64,000 nt of DNA from Martinezella tropici (lineage in GTDB: Bacteria; Pseudomonadota; Alphaproteobacteria; Rhizobiales; Rhizobiaceae): assembly GCA_000799755.1 (NCBI GenBank), contig JUHI01000015.1:62001-126000 (forward strand). The letters are read 5' to 3'. The translations under genes and the position numbers were made by a program. Below are positions 26,500 to 35,687 of the stretch, piece by piece (position 1 is the stretch's first letter; each line of letters begins with the position of its first letter). The notes beneath the pieces were generated by a model that was not told the origin of the DNA, searched no databases, and worked only from the letters and a program-made list of their open reading frames with translations.

Positions 26500-27677
26500 T
26501 GATCCGTCCCCTGTGCATCCGCCTGAGCAGGCGGCTCGTCGTTGGTCGCCTGCTGCGGCAGTTCGATCAGCTGCGGCGAAACCTTGACGCCAGGCCGCAC
26601 GCGCATCAGGCCGTTGACGATGATGGTCTCGTCACCGGTCATGCCGTCGCGAATGACGCGATAGCCATAGAGCTTCGGTCCGAGACGGACGGACTTCGGC
26701 GTAATATTACCGGCGGTATCGACGGTGTAGACGACACGCTGGTTCTGGTCCGAACCGATGGCTTCGTCCGGAACGAGGATCGCCTTGTAGCTGTTGGAAC
26801 CCTGCACCTGGATGCGCCCGAAGAGACCGGGCTGGAGGACAAGATCGGGGTTCGGGAACCTGGCGCGGACCCGGATCGTGCCCGTTTGGTTGTCGACGCG
26901 GTTCTCGGCGAAATCCAGCTTGCCCTTGAACGGCTTCTGGCGTTGATCCGCGATCGTCACGGTCACATCAAGCCCGCCGCCGCCTTGCTGCAGCGCGCTG
27001 CCGTTCTTGCGGGCCTCGTCGGCATAGGAGAGCAGCCGGCGCTCGTCGACATCGAAATAGAAATCGATGGGATCGAGCGACACGATGGTCGTCAGCACCG
27101 TCTGGTCCGCCTGCACGAGATTGCCGACCGAGATCAACCGCCGGTCGATGCGACCGCTGAGCGGCGCGGTGATCCGGGTGAAATCCATATCGAGATTGGC
27201 GCGGTCGACCGTCGCCTGCGCGCCGCGCACATTCGCCTGCGCGGAGAGAAGGTCGCGACGGCGATCATCCAGTGTCGAAGCCGACTGGCTGCCTGTGGTC
27301 GAGAGGGATTCCGCCCGCTTGTACTGTGCATCGGCAAGCGTGAGCGATGATTTCGCCACCTCCAGCGAGGCAGTCGACTCGTTCAGCGTCGTTATGAAAG
27401 GCCGCTGGTCGATGACGAAAAGCAGGTCTCCCTGCTTGACCATGGTGCCATCCTTGAAATGCACCTCCTGCAGATAGCCGCCGACGCGCGAACGCACGGA
27501 AACCTCATCGACCGCCTGGAAACGCCCGATGAACTCATCGCTGTCGATGACATCGCGAACGACGGGCTTGGCAACGGTCACCGGCGGCGCAGACGGCGCC
27601 CCCTGTGCCAGGGCTTCGGCACCCATGAAAACGGTAAGAACACAGCTGAAAAAAATGGCACGCGGCAGCATAGGCAT
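26496..27677 (-). CDS. RND efflux periplasmic adaptor subunit (AcrA/BepF-like)
   Basis: 393 residues with an N-terminal signal sequence (MLPRAIFFSCVLTVFMGAEALAQGAP). The typical adaptor order is visible: a lipoyl-like half (VRSRVGGYLQEVHFKDGTMVKQGDLLF), an alpha-hairpin (SLEVAKSSLTLADAQYKRAE to TVDRANLDMDFT), the second lipoyl half (RITAPLSGRIDRRLISVGNLV) and beta-barrel domains. There is no lipobox cysteine, so it is probably tethered by an uncleaved signal or soluble. ATG 27677 follows a GAGGGGGG ribosome site; an ATG 24 nt upstream is less likely. It is first in the pump operon, with a regulator-like dyad about 190 nt upstream but no regulator gene adjacent. Confidence 0.92.
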   Translation of the reverse strand: MPMLPRAIFFSCVLTVFMGAEALAQGAPSAPPVTVAKPVVRDVIDSDEFIGRFQAVDEVSVRSRVGGYLQEVHFKDGTMVKQGDLLFVIDQRPFITTLNESTASLEVAKSSLTLADAQYKRAESLSTTGSQSASTLDDRRRDLLSAQANVRGAQATVDRANLDMDFTRITAPLSGRIDRRLISVGNLVQADQTVLTTIVSLDPIDFYFDVDERRLLSYADEARKNGSALQQGGGGLDVTVTIADQRQKPFKGKLDFAENRVDNQTGTIRVRARFPNPDLVLQPGLFGRIQVQGSNSYKAILVPDEAIGSDQNQRVVYTVDTAGNITPKSVRLGPKLYGYRVIRDGMTGDETIIVNGLMRVRPGVKVSPQLIELPQQATNDEPPAQADAQGTDQ

Positions 27678-27881
27678 GAAGCCCCCCTCGAAAAACCGCA
27701 TGCGGCATCACGCGCCGTCATCACGGTAAGCGCTCACGAAATTTGCCTGCAACTTTCCACGAAGAACCTGTCGCCATCAGGCGTAATCAAATCAGGTTGC
27801 TTCGGACTTCCCCAACATGCGCCACGGGCCTCATCGACCCGGGTATCATCCAGCCTACGGGCTGGCACCACGCGCTAATGT

Positions 27882-27894
27882 ATAAACGGTTTAT
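27882..27894. promoter_or_regulatory. ATAAACGGTTTAT dyad upstream of the efflux operon
   Basis: A perfect 13-bp palindrome with a central G, extended by flanking T/C bases, about 190 nt upstream of the adaptor ATG. It resembles operators of TetR-type repressors that guard RND pumps. No TetR gene lies in the window, so a remote regulator would be needed. Nearby, CCAGCC/GGCTGG (27851-27866) forms a short perfect hairpin. Confidence 0.4.
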
Positions 27895-27989
27895 CGAATT
27901 CGACAACAGGGAATGAAGCGGCAGCGGGAACGCAACCACTTGTTTTCATTGCAGAGAAAGACGCCCATAGGATGAGTGGGCCGAGGGCC

Positions 27990-29813
27990 TCAGCCCCCCA
28001 GCTCTTCGCGCAGCATTTCGAGCTCGAGCCATTCCTCTTCCATGCGCATCAGGCTCTCCCGTAGCTTTTCCGTCTCCGCCGCAAGGCGGTTGAAGGTTGC
28101 GGCATCCTTGGAAAAGAGGTTCGGATCGGCCATCTTCTGCTCGCGGGTAGCGATTTCGGCCTCAGCCTTTGCCATTTCCTTCGGCAGGTTTTCGAGCGCG
28201 AATTTCTGCTTGTAGGAAAGCTTGCCCTTGCTCTTCGAAGCATCGGACGCCAGTGCTTCTGCTGCCCTGGGCTTTTCAGCCGCCTTTTCTGCCCGCTTGC
28301 GCTCTTCCATCGCGCCCTTGCGCTGGGCAAGCATGTCAGAATAGCCGCCGGCATATTCGATCCAGCGACCATCCGGATCTTCCGGATTGGCGGGAGCGAT
28401 CGTCGAGGTCACGGTGCGATCGAGAAAATCGCGGTCGTGGCTGACCAGGATGACCGTGCCGGAGAAGCCGGAAACGATTTCCTGCAGCAGGTCGAGCGTC
28501 TCGATGTCGAGATCGTTCGTCGGCTCGTCGAGGATCAGAAGATTGGTCGGCCGCGACAGGATACGTGCCAGCATCAGCCGCGCGCGCTCGCCGCCGGAAA
28601 GGTTCTTGATCGGCGTGCGCGCCTGCTCAGGCTGGAACAGGAACTCCTTCATGTAGCCGGTCACATGCCGCTGTTCGCCATTGACGAGCAGGTTTTCGCC
28701 GCGGCCGTCGGTCAGATAGTTGGCGAGCGTATCTTCCGGATTGAGCTCCTCGCGTTTCTGGTCGAGGGTGGCGATTTCCAGATTGGTGCCGAGCTTTACC
28801 GTGCCGCTGTCTGGCTCGAGCTGGCCGGTCAGCATCTTCAGAAGCGTCGTCTTGCCGGCACCGTTCGGGCCGACGAGGCCGATGCAATCGCCGCGATGCA
28901 CCCGCATAGAAAACGGCGCAACGATGGTGCGGTCATTGTAGGTCTTGGTGATCTTGTCGGCCTCGATCACCAGCTTGCCGCTTTCCTGCGCATCGGAGGC
29001 AGCCGCTTGCACAGTGCCCAAAGCACCCTTGTGGCCACGGTAACGCGAACGCATGTCCTGCAGCTCCCCGAGGCGGCGCATGTTGCGCTTGCGCCGCGCC
29101 GTCACGCCGTAGCGCAGCCAATGCTCTTCGCGTTCGATCTGCTTGCCGAGCTTGTGCTGCTCCAGCTCCTCGGCCTCCAGCACCTGGTCACGCCAGGCTT
29201 CGAAATGGGCAAATCCCCTGTCCAGCCGGCGCGAGGTGCCGCGATCGAGCCAGACGGTGGCGGTCGAAACCTTCTCCAGGAAACGCCGGTCGTGCGAAAT
29301 CAGCACGAGCGCGCTGCGGCTCTTCTGCAGCTCGCCTTCCAGCCATTCGATAGTCGGTAGGTCGAGATGGTTCGTCGGCTCGTCGAGCAGCAGGATATCC
29401 GGCTCAGGCGCCATGACGCGCGCCAGAGCGGCGCGGCGTGCCTCACCGCCGGAGAGGTTTTTTGGGTCTTCCTCCCCGGTCAGGCCGAGATGAGACAGGA
29501 GATAGGTGACGCGATAGGGATCGTCACCGGGTCCGAGGCCGGATTCAGCATAAGCTGCCACCGTCTTGTAATCGGCGAAATCCGGCGCCTGCTCGAGATA
29601 GCGCACGGTCGATGACGGATGGCGGAATACCTCGCCCGACTGCGCCTCGACAAGACCGGCGGCGATCTTCAGGAGCGTCGACTTGCCGGAACCATTGCGG
29701 CCGACAAGGCAGATCTTGTCGCCCGGCTCCACCTGCAGGCCGGCACCGGCGAGCAATGGCGCGCCGCCAAAGCTCAGGAAGATGTCGTCAAGTTTCAGAA
29801 TGCGAGGGGCCAA
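27990..29813 (-). CDS. ABC-F family ATPase (Uup-like)
   Basis: 607 residues with two ABC ATPase domains and no membrane domain. Domain 1 has GRNGSGKSTLL, LSGGEARRAALAR and LLLDEPTNHLD; domain 2 has GPNGAGKTTLL, LSGGERARLMLAR and LILDEPTNDLD. An inter-domain linker rich in Arg/Lys (LRYGVTARRKRNMRRLGEL) and a C-terminal coiled coil (KEMAKAEAEIATREQKMA, LRESLMRMEEEWLELEML) are as in Uup. ABC-F proteins act on ribosomes or, for Uup, affect transposon excision and branched DNA. It lies 2 nt after the thiamine pyrophosphokinase gene on the same strand, so the two probably share a transcript. Confidence 0.9.
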   Translation of the reverse strand: MAPRILKLDDIFLSFGGAPLLAGAGLQVEPGDKICLVGRNGSGKSTLLKIAAGLVEAQSGEVFRHPSSTVRYLEQAPDFADYKTVAAYAESGLGPGDDPYRVTYLLSHLGLTGEEDPKNLSGGEARRAALARVMAPEPDILLLDEPTNHLDLPTIEWLEGELQKSRSALVLISHDRRFLEKVSTATVWLDRGTSRRLDRGFAHFEAWRDQVLEAEELEQHKLGKQIEREEHWLRYGVTARRKRNMRRLGELQDMRSRYRGHKGALGTVQAAASDAQESGKLVIEADKITKTYNDRTIVAPFSMRVHRGDCIGLVGPNGAGKTTLLKMLTGQLEPDSGTVKLGTNLEIATLDQKREELNPEDTLANYLTDGRGENLLVNGEQRHVTGYMKEFLFQPEQARTPIKNLSGGERARLMLARILSRPTNLLILDEPTNDLDIETLDLLQEIVSGFSGTVILVSHDRDFLDRTVTSTIAPANPEDPDGRWIEYAGGYSDMLAQRKGAMEERKRAEKAAEKPRAAEALASDASKSKGKLSYKQKFALENLPKEMAKAEAEIATREQKMADPNLFSKDAATFNRLAAETEKLRESLMRMEEEWLELEMLREELGG

Positions 29814-29815
29814 GA

Positions 29816-30469
29816 TCAGACTCCGGAAAGGTCATAAGGGCGGGCAAGAACGATCGCCCTGCCGCTGCCGAGCGAAAAGCGCACGTCGCCTTCCGCTACG
29901 TTGGAAATGGTGCGCGATGCGCCGAAGGGCAAATGGAAATCGCGCAAGGGATAACGAGCATTCTCAATGAACAGGCCCGTCAGATCGCTGAACCCGAGGA
30001 CGGAGAACAGTGAGCCCGCCGGCAGCGCCAGCGTGACATCGCCGGGTAGAAGCGGCACCGCTTCCTCGTCGCCTGAAGTCAGCAGCACATCGAGGCCCCT
30101 TTCGGCCAAATGCACGCCGTAGAGCAGATGCTGGATTGCATGATCGGACCGCTCGCCGCCCATGGCGCCGGCGAGTATCAACCTGACCGCGCCGCGATCG
30201 ATCGCTTCCGAAACGGCAATCTCGCCGTCGGTGGCAGCCTTCGCAGCCGGATAGGGCTGCTTGGGCACATCGGGAAACGCAGCCTGCAAATCGGCTGGCG
30301 TGGAATCGAAATCGCCGACCCAAAGCTCAGGCTCCACCCCGAGCGCGACCGCATGGCGCATGCCGCCATCGGCCGCGATGAAGCGGCTGCCGGAAATGGC
30401 GGTGCGCAACCGCTTCGTCAGGCGAAGCTCGCCGCCGAGCAGGATGGTGAACGTGGTGGACTGGCTCAT
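29816..30469 (-). CDS. thiN: Thiamine pyrophosphokinase (thiamine diphosphokinase)
   Basis: 217 residues converting thiamine and ATP to thiamine pyrophosphate and AMP. Typical segments are FIAADGGMRHAVALGVEPELWVGDFDS (substrate and metal aspartates), AATDGEIAVSEAID with the DxE site, and LAGAMGGERSDHAIQHLLYG; a small C-terminal beta domain follows. Notably a TPP riboswitch-controlled thiamine uptake operon lies only 3 kb away at 32850, though on the other strand and separately promoted. A role in activating imported thiamine fits well. It precedes the ABC-F gene by 2 nt. Start ATG 30469. Confidence 0.88.
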   Translation of the reverse strand: MSQSTTFTILLGGELRLTKRLRTAISGSRFIAADGGMRHAVALGVEPELWVGDFDSTPADLQAAFPDVPKQPYPAAKAATDGEIAVSEAIDRGAVRLILAGAMGGERSDHAIQHLLYGVHLAERGLDVLLTSGDEEAVPLLPGDVTLALPAGSLFSVLGFSDLTGLFIENARYPLRDFHLPFGASRTISNVAEGDVRFSLGSGRAIVLARPYDLSGV

Positions 30470-30541
30470 GAGGCAAGCCCATAGCGCAAAGTCATATCCC
30501 TAGGGAAGAGCGCCATGCGCAAGAACGGCCCTGCGGACCGC

Positions 30542-31072
30542 TCAGTCGTCCGTTTCCTTCAGCCGCGCCTGGAAAACCTGCTCGTAGCCGGTGACATAGC
30601 GGTCGAACAGCACGGAGAAGTCCGCAATCTCCTCCTGCGTCCAGTCGGCAAAGATGCTGCCGATGACCGCATATTTCTGCGCCTGGATCTCGGAGAGCAA
30701 TCGCTGGCCAAGCGCGGTCAGCACGACGACGATGCGGCGGGCATCCGCCTGCGAAGCCTTGCGGCGCAGAACGCCGCGAGCCACCATGTCGGCAACGATG
30801 CGGCTTGCCCGCGACGGATCGATGCGCAGCATCTCGGCGATCGTTCCAACGGTGACTTCGCTCGCCGCCTCCGCCCGCCTGACCACATCGAGCACGTCGA
30901 GATGCGAAAGCTCGAGCCCCGGCGCGACGCTCTGGATGGCAAGCCTGCCGATCATGCGGCGGCCCGTCAGCAGGCGCATGCGCGCCATTGCCTGGCCGAT
31001 GCGCAGCAGATTCTCGTCTTCAATCGGAGGCGAAGCTTCAACTTCACGTGTATTCGTCGCTGATGTCATCAT
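30542..31072 (-). CDS. MarR family transcriptional regulator
   Basis: 176 residues with a winged helix: LSHLDVLDVVRRAEAASEVTVGTIAEMLRIDPSRASRIVADMVARG (recognition helix) and VLRRKASQADARRIVVVLTALG (wing). Helices at both ends suit dimerisation. It is divergent from a 14-TM MFS exporter gene, with 164 bp between starts, and most likely represses that gene until a drug or phenolic ligand binds. The ATG at 31069 is an equally possible start. Confidence 0.88.
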   Translation of the reverse strand: MMTSATNTREVEASPPIEDENLLRIGQAMARMRLLTGRRMIGRLAIQSVAPGLELSHLDVLDVVRRAEAASEVTVGTIAEMLRIDPSRASRIVADMVARGVLRRKASQADARRIVVVLTALGQRLLSEIQAQKYAVIGSIFADWTQEEIADFSVLFDRYVTGYEQVFQARLKETDD

Positions 31073-31128
31073 TCCACCATATCAGAGGCAGAAAACAAAG
31101 AAAACATGCAAACAGCATTCACCTGTCG

Positions 31129-31157
31129 TTGACAATTATATGCTAATGGCACATATA
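31129..31157 (+). promoter_or_regulatory. Promoter of the MFS exporter gene, likely MarR target
   Basis: TTGACA at 31129-31134, 17 bp, then CATATA (31152-31157), close to a sigma-70 consensus and reading toward the MFS gene. The spacer and -10 contain the imperfect dyad ATATGC-taat-GGCACATAT, a plausible MarR operator. Confidence 0.55.
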
Positions 31158-31236
31158 TCTCAAGTATGAAAACCGGGGCGCCCCGCGCATTCGATCGATC
31201 GCGCAGCGCTTCGGCCAAGCTCGGATTTCTAGCTCC

Positions 31237-32772
31237 ATGGACATGCAGACAACGTTACCGCCGCTTGTGGCGGATCATAAGCGGCGGCTTATACTTTTCC
31301 TGTTTCTGATGACGGCCATGTTCATGGCAACCCTCGACAACCAGATCGTATCGACTGCACTTCCGACGATCGTCGGCGAATTCGGCCATCTGGAACGTTT
31401 CGGCTGGATCGGATCGGCCTATCTTCTTTCCCTCTCCGCCGTCATGCCCGTCTACGGCAAGCTCGGCGATCTCTTTGGCCGCAAATATGTGATGATGACG
31501 GCGATCGCGATCTTCACGATCGGCTCCGCCGTGTGCGGCCTTGCCGTGTCGATGAACACGCTGATTGCCGCCCGCGTGCTCCAGGGCCTCGGCGGTGGCG
31601 GCATCATGGTCTCGATCTTCGCCGTCAACGCCGACCTTTTCGAGCCGCGCGAGCGCGCGCGCTACCAGAGCTATTCGAGCCTCGTGCTGATGGCGTCGGG
31701 CGCCATCGGCCCGGTTCTCGGCGGCACGATGAGCGATCTTTTCGGCTGGCGCTCGATCTTCCTCGTCAACGTGCCGATCGGCTTTGTCGTGCTCGCCGGC
31801 CTCGCCTTCATGCTTCCCTATCGCAAGCCGGCCCGGCGGCCGAAGATCGATTATGCCGGAGCCATAGTCCTTGCGCTGACGACGACGAGCATCGTGCTTG
31901 CCGCCGACGGCAGCGAATTGTTCGGCTCGCTGTTGTCACCACAATGCCTTGGGATCATCGCCTTTGGCGTCGTCTGCGCCATCGCCTGGGTCTTTATCGA
32001 GCGCCGCGCCCCCGAACCCATCGTGCCAATGACGCTGTTCCGCAATCCGACTTTCGGCCTGCTGCTGATCATCTCGATCACCAGTGGCGCCGTCGCCATC
32101 GGCATGGTCAACTACTTCGCGCTGTTCTTGCAGACGACAACGGGTCTTTCGCCCTCGATGACCGGGCTGCTGTTCATTCTGTTGACCGGCGGCCTCGTCT
32201 GCGGCTCGCTCTCCGCCGGCCGGTTGATTGCCGCCAGAGGACGCTACAAGCCCTTCGCCATCGCCAGCGCCGCCTGCAGCACCATCGCCTTTGCATCGCT
32301 CGCCTTCGTCCATGCCGGCACGCCCATCGCTGTCATCGGCGTTCTCATGCTGCTGCATGGTATTGGCATCGGTCTTGCGCAGCAGGTGCCCGTCATCGGC
32401 GTGCAGAATGCGGCCGCAGCCCGTGACGTCGGAGCCGCGACAGGTGCCGTCACGCTGTCACGCATGGGCGGCGCTTCTATCGCCATCTCCATCTATGGCG
32501 CCATCATCGCCGCCAAGCTCGGCAATATCGGCCTCTCTATTCCCGGTGTCGCGGATATAGAGCAGCTGACGCCGAAAATGATGGCGACCTTGCCGGAAGC
32601 AACCCGCGAAGCCGTCGCCAACGCCTATGCGAGCGCCTTCAGCCCGCTGTTCATGACGGCCGCCAGCTTCTGTCTGCTTGGCCTTCTGGCTGCGCTGACG
32701 CTGAAGAACGTGCAGTTGCCGAGTGCCGCGAAGAAACTGGACAGCGTCGCCGCTGCCCACGCCGCCGAGTAA
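31237..32772 (+). CDS. MFS drug exporter, DHA2 (EmrB/QacA) family
   Basis: 511 residues with 14 predicted membrane segments. DHA2 markers are LDNQIVSTALPTIVGEFG in TM1, GKLGDLFGRKYVMM (motif A), ARVLQGLGGGGIMVSIFAV and the motif C-like GPVLGGTMSDLFGWRSIFLVNVPIGF. Such carriers export cationic or lipophilic compounds by proton antiport. The divergent MarR gene is the probable repressor. Start ATG 31237 gives MDMQTTLPPL. No membrane-fusion partner (EmrA-like) is adjacent, so it may work alone. Confidence 0.9.
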   Translation: MDMQTTLPPLVADHKRRLILFLFLMTAMFMATLDNQIVSTALPTIVGEFGHLERFGWIGSAYLLSLSAVMPVYGKLGDLFGRKYVMMTAIAIFTIGSAVCGLAVSMNTLIAARVLQGLGGGGIMVSIFAVNADLFEPRERARYQSYSSLVLMASGAIGPVLGGTMSDLFGWRSIFLVNVPIGFVVLAGLAFMLPYRKPARRPKIDYAGAIVLALTTTSIVLAADGSELFGSLLSPQCLGIIAFGVVCAIAWVFIERRAPEPIVPMTLFRNPTFGLLLIISITSGAVAIGMVNYFALFLQTTTGLSPSMTGLLFILLTGGLVCGSLSAGRLIAARGRYKPFAIASAACSTIAFASLAFVHAGTPIAVIGVLMLLHGIGIGLAQQVPVIGVQNAAAARDVGAATGAVTLSRMGGASIAISIYGAIIAAKLGNIGLSIPGVADIEQLTPKMMATLPEATREAVANAYASAFSPLFMTAASFCLLGLLAALTLKNVQLPSAAKKLDSVAAAHAAE

Positions 32773-32846
32773 CGTCCTCCATCCTGCAATCGACAAGGGA
32801 ATCATTTCCCTTGTCATCCCTCCGTCACAAGGCTAAATCTGCCGTC

Positions 32847-32950
32847 GCTCTAACGGGGTGCCTTATGTCCTATCGGATATCTGGCTGAGAGGCTTTCACC
32901 GGCCAACCCGCGGAACCTGATCCGGCTAACACCGGCGGAGGGATTAGACG
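32847..32950 (+). ncRNA. TPP (thi-box) riboswitch
   Basis: Contains the conserved ACGGGGTGCC near the 5' end, CTGGCTGAGAGG for the thi-box pyrimidine-binding helix, and ACCTGATCCGG-CTAA-ACCGGCGGAGGGA for the pyrophosphate-binding helix. P1 closes with TCTAA (32849) and TTAGA (32944). It precedes thiB by about 60 nt and should switch off thiBPQ when thiamine pyrophosphate is plentiful. Confidence 0.95.
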
Positions 32951-33010
32951 CGTGACGAAATCATAGCGCCCTTTTCCCCTTCAAGACGAAACCAAAGAGG
33001 AGGCGCTGCC

Positions 33011-34039
33011 ATGCCCGACCGTTCGCTATTGTCATTCTTCGCCGGCCTGGCTCTTGCCGCCGGAACGAGCTTTCTCGCCGCACAGCCTGCCGCGGCGGCC
33101 GACAAGACACTCACCATCTACACCTATGAAAGCTTCACCGCCGATTGGGGTCCGGGCGCCAAGGTCAAGGCCGCCTTCGAAAAGACCTGCGGCTGCACGG
33201 TCAATTACGTCGCCGTCACCGATGGCGTGGCGCTTCTCTCCCGCCTGAAGCTCGAAGGTGCCGGCACCAAGGCCGACGTCGTTCTTGGCCTCGACACCAA
33301 TCTCGTCGACGAAGCCAAGGATACCGGCCTGTTCGATGTGAGCGGCGTCGACACATCGGCCCTCAAGGTTCCCGGCGATTTCAAGGACGATGTCTTCGTG
33401 CCTTACGACTACGGCCATTTCGCCGTGATCTACGACAGCCAGACGATCAAGAACCCGCCGAAGAGCATGAAGGATCTCGTCGAGGGCGACCCCTCGCAAA
33501 AGATCGTCATCGAGGACCCACGCACCTCGACACCGGGCCTCGGCCTGCTGCTCTGGGTCAAGTCGATCTATGGCGACAAGGCGGCCGACGCCTGGACAAA
33601 GCTCAAGGGCCGCATCCTGACGGTAACACCCGGCTGGTCGGAAGCCTATGACCTCTTCACCAAGGGCGAAGCGCCGATGGTGCTTTCCTACACGACCTCA
33701 CCGGCCTATCACATGATCGAGGACAAGACCGATCGCTATCAGGCGGCCGCCTTCTCGGAAGGGCACTATATCCAGATCGAGGTCGCCGGCCTCACCAAAT
33801 CCTCCCCGAACAAGGAGCTTGCCCGCGACTTCCTGAAGTTCATGATCTCCCCCGGCTTCCAGGACATCATCCCGACAAGCAACTGGATGATGCCGGTCTC
33901 GGCCACGTCGGAGCCGCTGCCGGATGCCTTCAGCAAGCTCGTGGTGCCGTCGAAGACCTTCCTGATGAGCCCCGCCGACGTCGACAAGAACCGCAAGGCC
34001 TGGATCGACGAATGGCTGACCGCCACCAGCGGCAATTGA
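33011..34039 (+). CDS. thiB: Thiamine ABC transporter substrate-binding protein
   Basis: 342-residue periplasmic binding protein. The signal peptide is MPDRSLLSFFAGLALAAGTS with cleavage near AAAADKTL. The mature protein starts TLTIYTYESFTADWGPGAKVK, typical of ThiB/TbpA, and contains LGLDTNLVDEAKDTGLF, PYDYGHFAVIYD and TPGWSEAYDLFTKGEAPMVLSYTTSPAYH. It captures thiamine and its phosphates and delivers them to ThiP. A strong AGAGGAGG ribosome site lies before the ATG, and a TPP riboswitch controls the operon. Confidence 0.95.
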   Translation: MPDRSLLSFFAGLALAAGTSFLAAQPAAAADKTLTIYTYESFTADWGPGAKVKAAFEKTCGCTVNYVAVTDGVALLSRLKLEGAGTKADVVLGLDTNLVDEAKDTGLFDVSGVDTSALKVPGDFKDDVFVPYDYGHFAVIYDSQTIKNPPKSMKDLVEGDPSQKIVIEDPRTSTPGLGLLLWVKSIYGDKAADAWTKLKGRILTVTPGWSEAYDLFTKGEAPMVLSYTTSPAYHMIEDKTDRYQAAAFSEGHYIQIEVAGLTKSSPNKELARDFLKFMISPGFQDIIPTSNWMMPVSATSEPLPDAFSKLVVPSKTFLMSPADVDKNRKAWIDEWLTATSGN

Positions 34040-34049
34040 CATCCTGACC

Positions 34050-35687
34050 ATGCTCACGATGCCCGAAAGACGACGCGCCATTTCCGGCGGAGCGCTCAGC
34101 CTCGCCGGCATCATGCTCTTCGTCGGGATCGCCGTCGTGATCCTGCTTGCCGCCGGTATCGAATCCGGCGGCGACAACCCGCTGACGGACCCGTACCTGC
34201 TGCGCGTCCTGCGCTTCACGCTGCTGCAGGCGGTGCTCTCGACGCTGCTCTCCGTCATGCTCGCCATACCGGTTGCCCGCGCTCTCGCGCGCCAGCCGCG
34301 CTTTCCCGGCCGGCTATGGCTGATCCGGCTGATGGCCGTCCCGATGGGCCTGCCCGTGCTGATCGGCGCTCTTGGCCTGCTCGGCATATGGGGCCGGCAA
34401 GGGCTGCTCAATCAGGCACTTGCCGCCCTCGGCCTGTCGCAGCCCGTCAGCATCTACGGGCTAGCCGGCATCCTTCTGGCACACGTCTTCTTCAACATGC
34501 CGCTCGCCTGCCGACTGATGCTGGCCGGGCTGGAGCGCGTGCCGGCGGAATATTGGCTCGTTGCCGGCGGCCTTGGTATGCGCCCGATATCGGTGTTCCG
34601 CTTCATCGAATGGCCTATCCTGCGCGGCCTCATCCCCGGCATTGCCGGCCTGATCTTCATGCTCTGCGCTACCAGTTTCACGCTGGTGCTGATCCTCGGC
34701 GGCGGCCCGGCTGCGACGACGCTGGAGGTGGCGATCTATCAGGCGCTCCGCTTCGATTTCGATCCTGGCCGTGCCGTGATGCTGTCGCTCCTGCAGATCG
34801 TCGTCACCCTCCTTGTCCTCGGCGCCATGACGCTGTTTCGCGCGCCCGACGATCACGGGCTGACCAGCGGCCGCGCCCTGCGGCGCATCGATGGGCAAAG
34901 GACGGCCGCGCGATGGACCGACGCCGCTTTGCTGTCGCTGGCCGCCCTCTTTCTCGGCCTGCCGCTCGCTTCGGTCGTCGTAACCGGCCTTGAGTCAGAT
35001 CTTCCGAAACTCGCCGTCCAGCCGATCTTCCTGCAAGCGGCCGTTACGAGCCTGGCAATCGCATTCGCCGCAGGGCTTCTGGCCGTGCTGATATCCTTTA
35101 CGATCATTCGTGCCCGAGCGGTGATATCGGCGGATCGCCGCAAAGCCCTCGGTTTGCGCGCGCTGACGATCGCATTGGGCGGAAGTTCCTCGCTCATCCT
35201 GCTGGTGCCGCCGATCGTCCTGGCGACCGGCTGGTTTCTGGCGCTCCGGCCATTGGGCGATCCCAGCCACTTTGCCGCCATCCTGATCGTCGTCATCAAT
35301 GCGCTGATGGCGCTGCCCTTCGTCATTCGCGTCATCGAACCGGCCTATTCGGTCCATGTCAGCCGCACGGAGCGGCTGGCGGCAAGCCTCGGGCTTCACG
35401 GCGTCTCCCGTCTTCGCCTGATCGACTGGCCGGGCCTGCGCAAACCGCTCTTCACCGCACTCTCCTTTGCCATGGCTCTGTCGCTCGGCGATCTCGGCGC
35501 CGTGGCGCTCTTCGGTTCCGACAGTCTGATGACCCTGCCCTGGCTGATCTACAGCAAGCTCGGCAGCTACCGCACGAACGACGCCGACGGATATGCGTTG
35601 ATCCTCGGCCTGCTGTGCCTTCTCCTGACCATTGCCGGCACGGCCGGCCAGGGCGCGCGCGATCACGAAAGCAGACGAAATGACTGA
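34050..35687 (+). CDS. thiP: Thiamine ABC transporter permease
   Basis: 545-residue inner-membrane permease with about 12 helices: two fused permease domains, each with an EAA-type loop (LGMRPISVFRFIEWPILRGL in the first half, LGLHGVSRLRLIDWPGLRKPL in the second). It forms the thiamine channel with ThiQ. ATG 34050 lies 10 nt after the thiB stop; its own stop lies within the thiQ start region. Overall length matches ThiP. Confidence 0.93.
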   Translation: MLTMPERRRAISGGALSLAGIMLFVGIAVVILLAAGIESGGDNPLTDPYLLRVLRFTLLQAVLSTLLSVMLAIPVARALARQPRFPGRLWLIRLMAVPMGLPVLIGALGLLGIWGRQGLLNQALAALGLSQPVSIYGLAGILLAHVFFNMPLACRLMLAGLERVPAEYWLVAGGLGMRPISVFRFIEWPILRGLIPGIAGLIFMLCATSFTLVLILGGGPAATTLEVAIYQALRFDFDPGRAVMLSLLQIVVTLLVLGAMTLFRAPDDHGLTSGRALRRIDGQRTAARWTDAALLSLAALFLGLPLASVVVTGLESDLPKLAVQPIFLQAAVTSLAIAFAAGLLAVLISFTIIRARAVISADRRKALGLRALTIALGGSSSLILLVPPIVLATGWFLALRPLGDPSHFAAILIVVINALMALPFVIRVIEPAYSVHVSRTERLAASLGLHGVSRLRLIDWPGLRKPLFTALSFAMALSLGDLGAVALFGSDSLMTLPWLIYSKLGSYRTNDADGYALILGLLCLLLTIAGTAGQGARDHESRRND

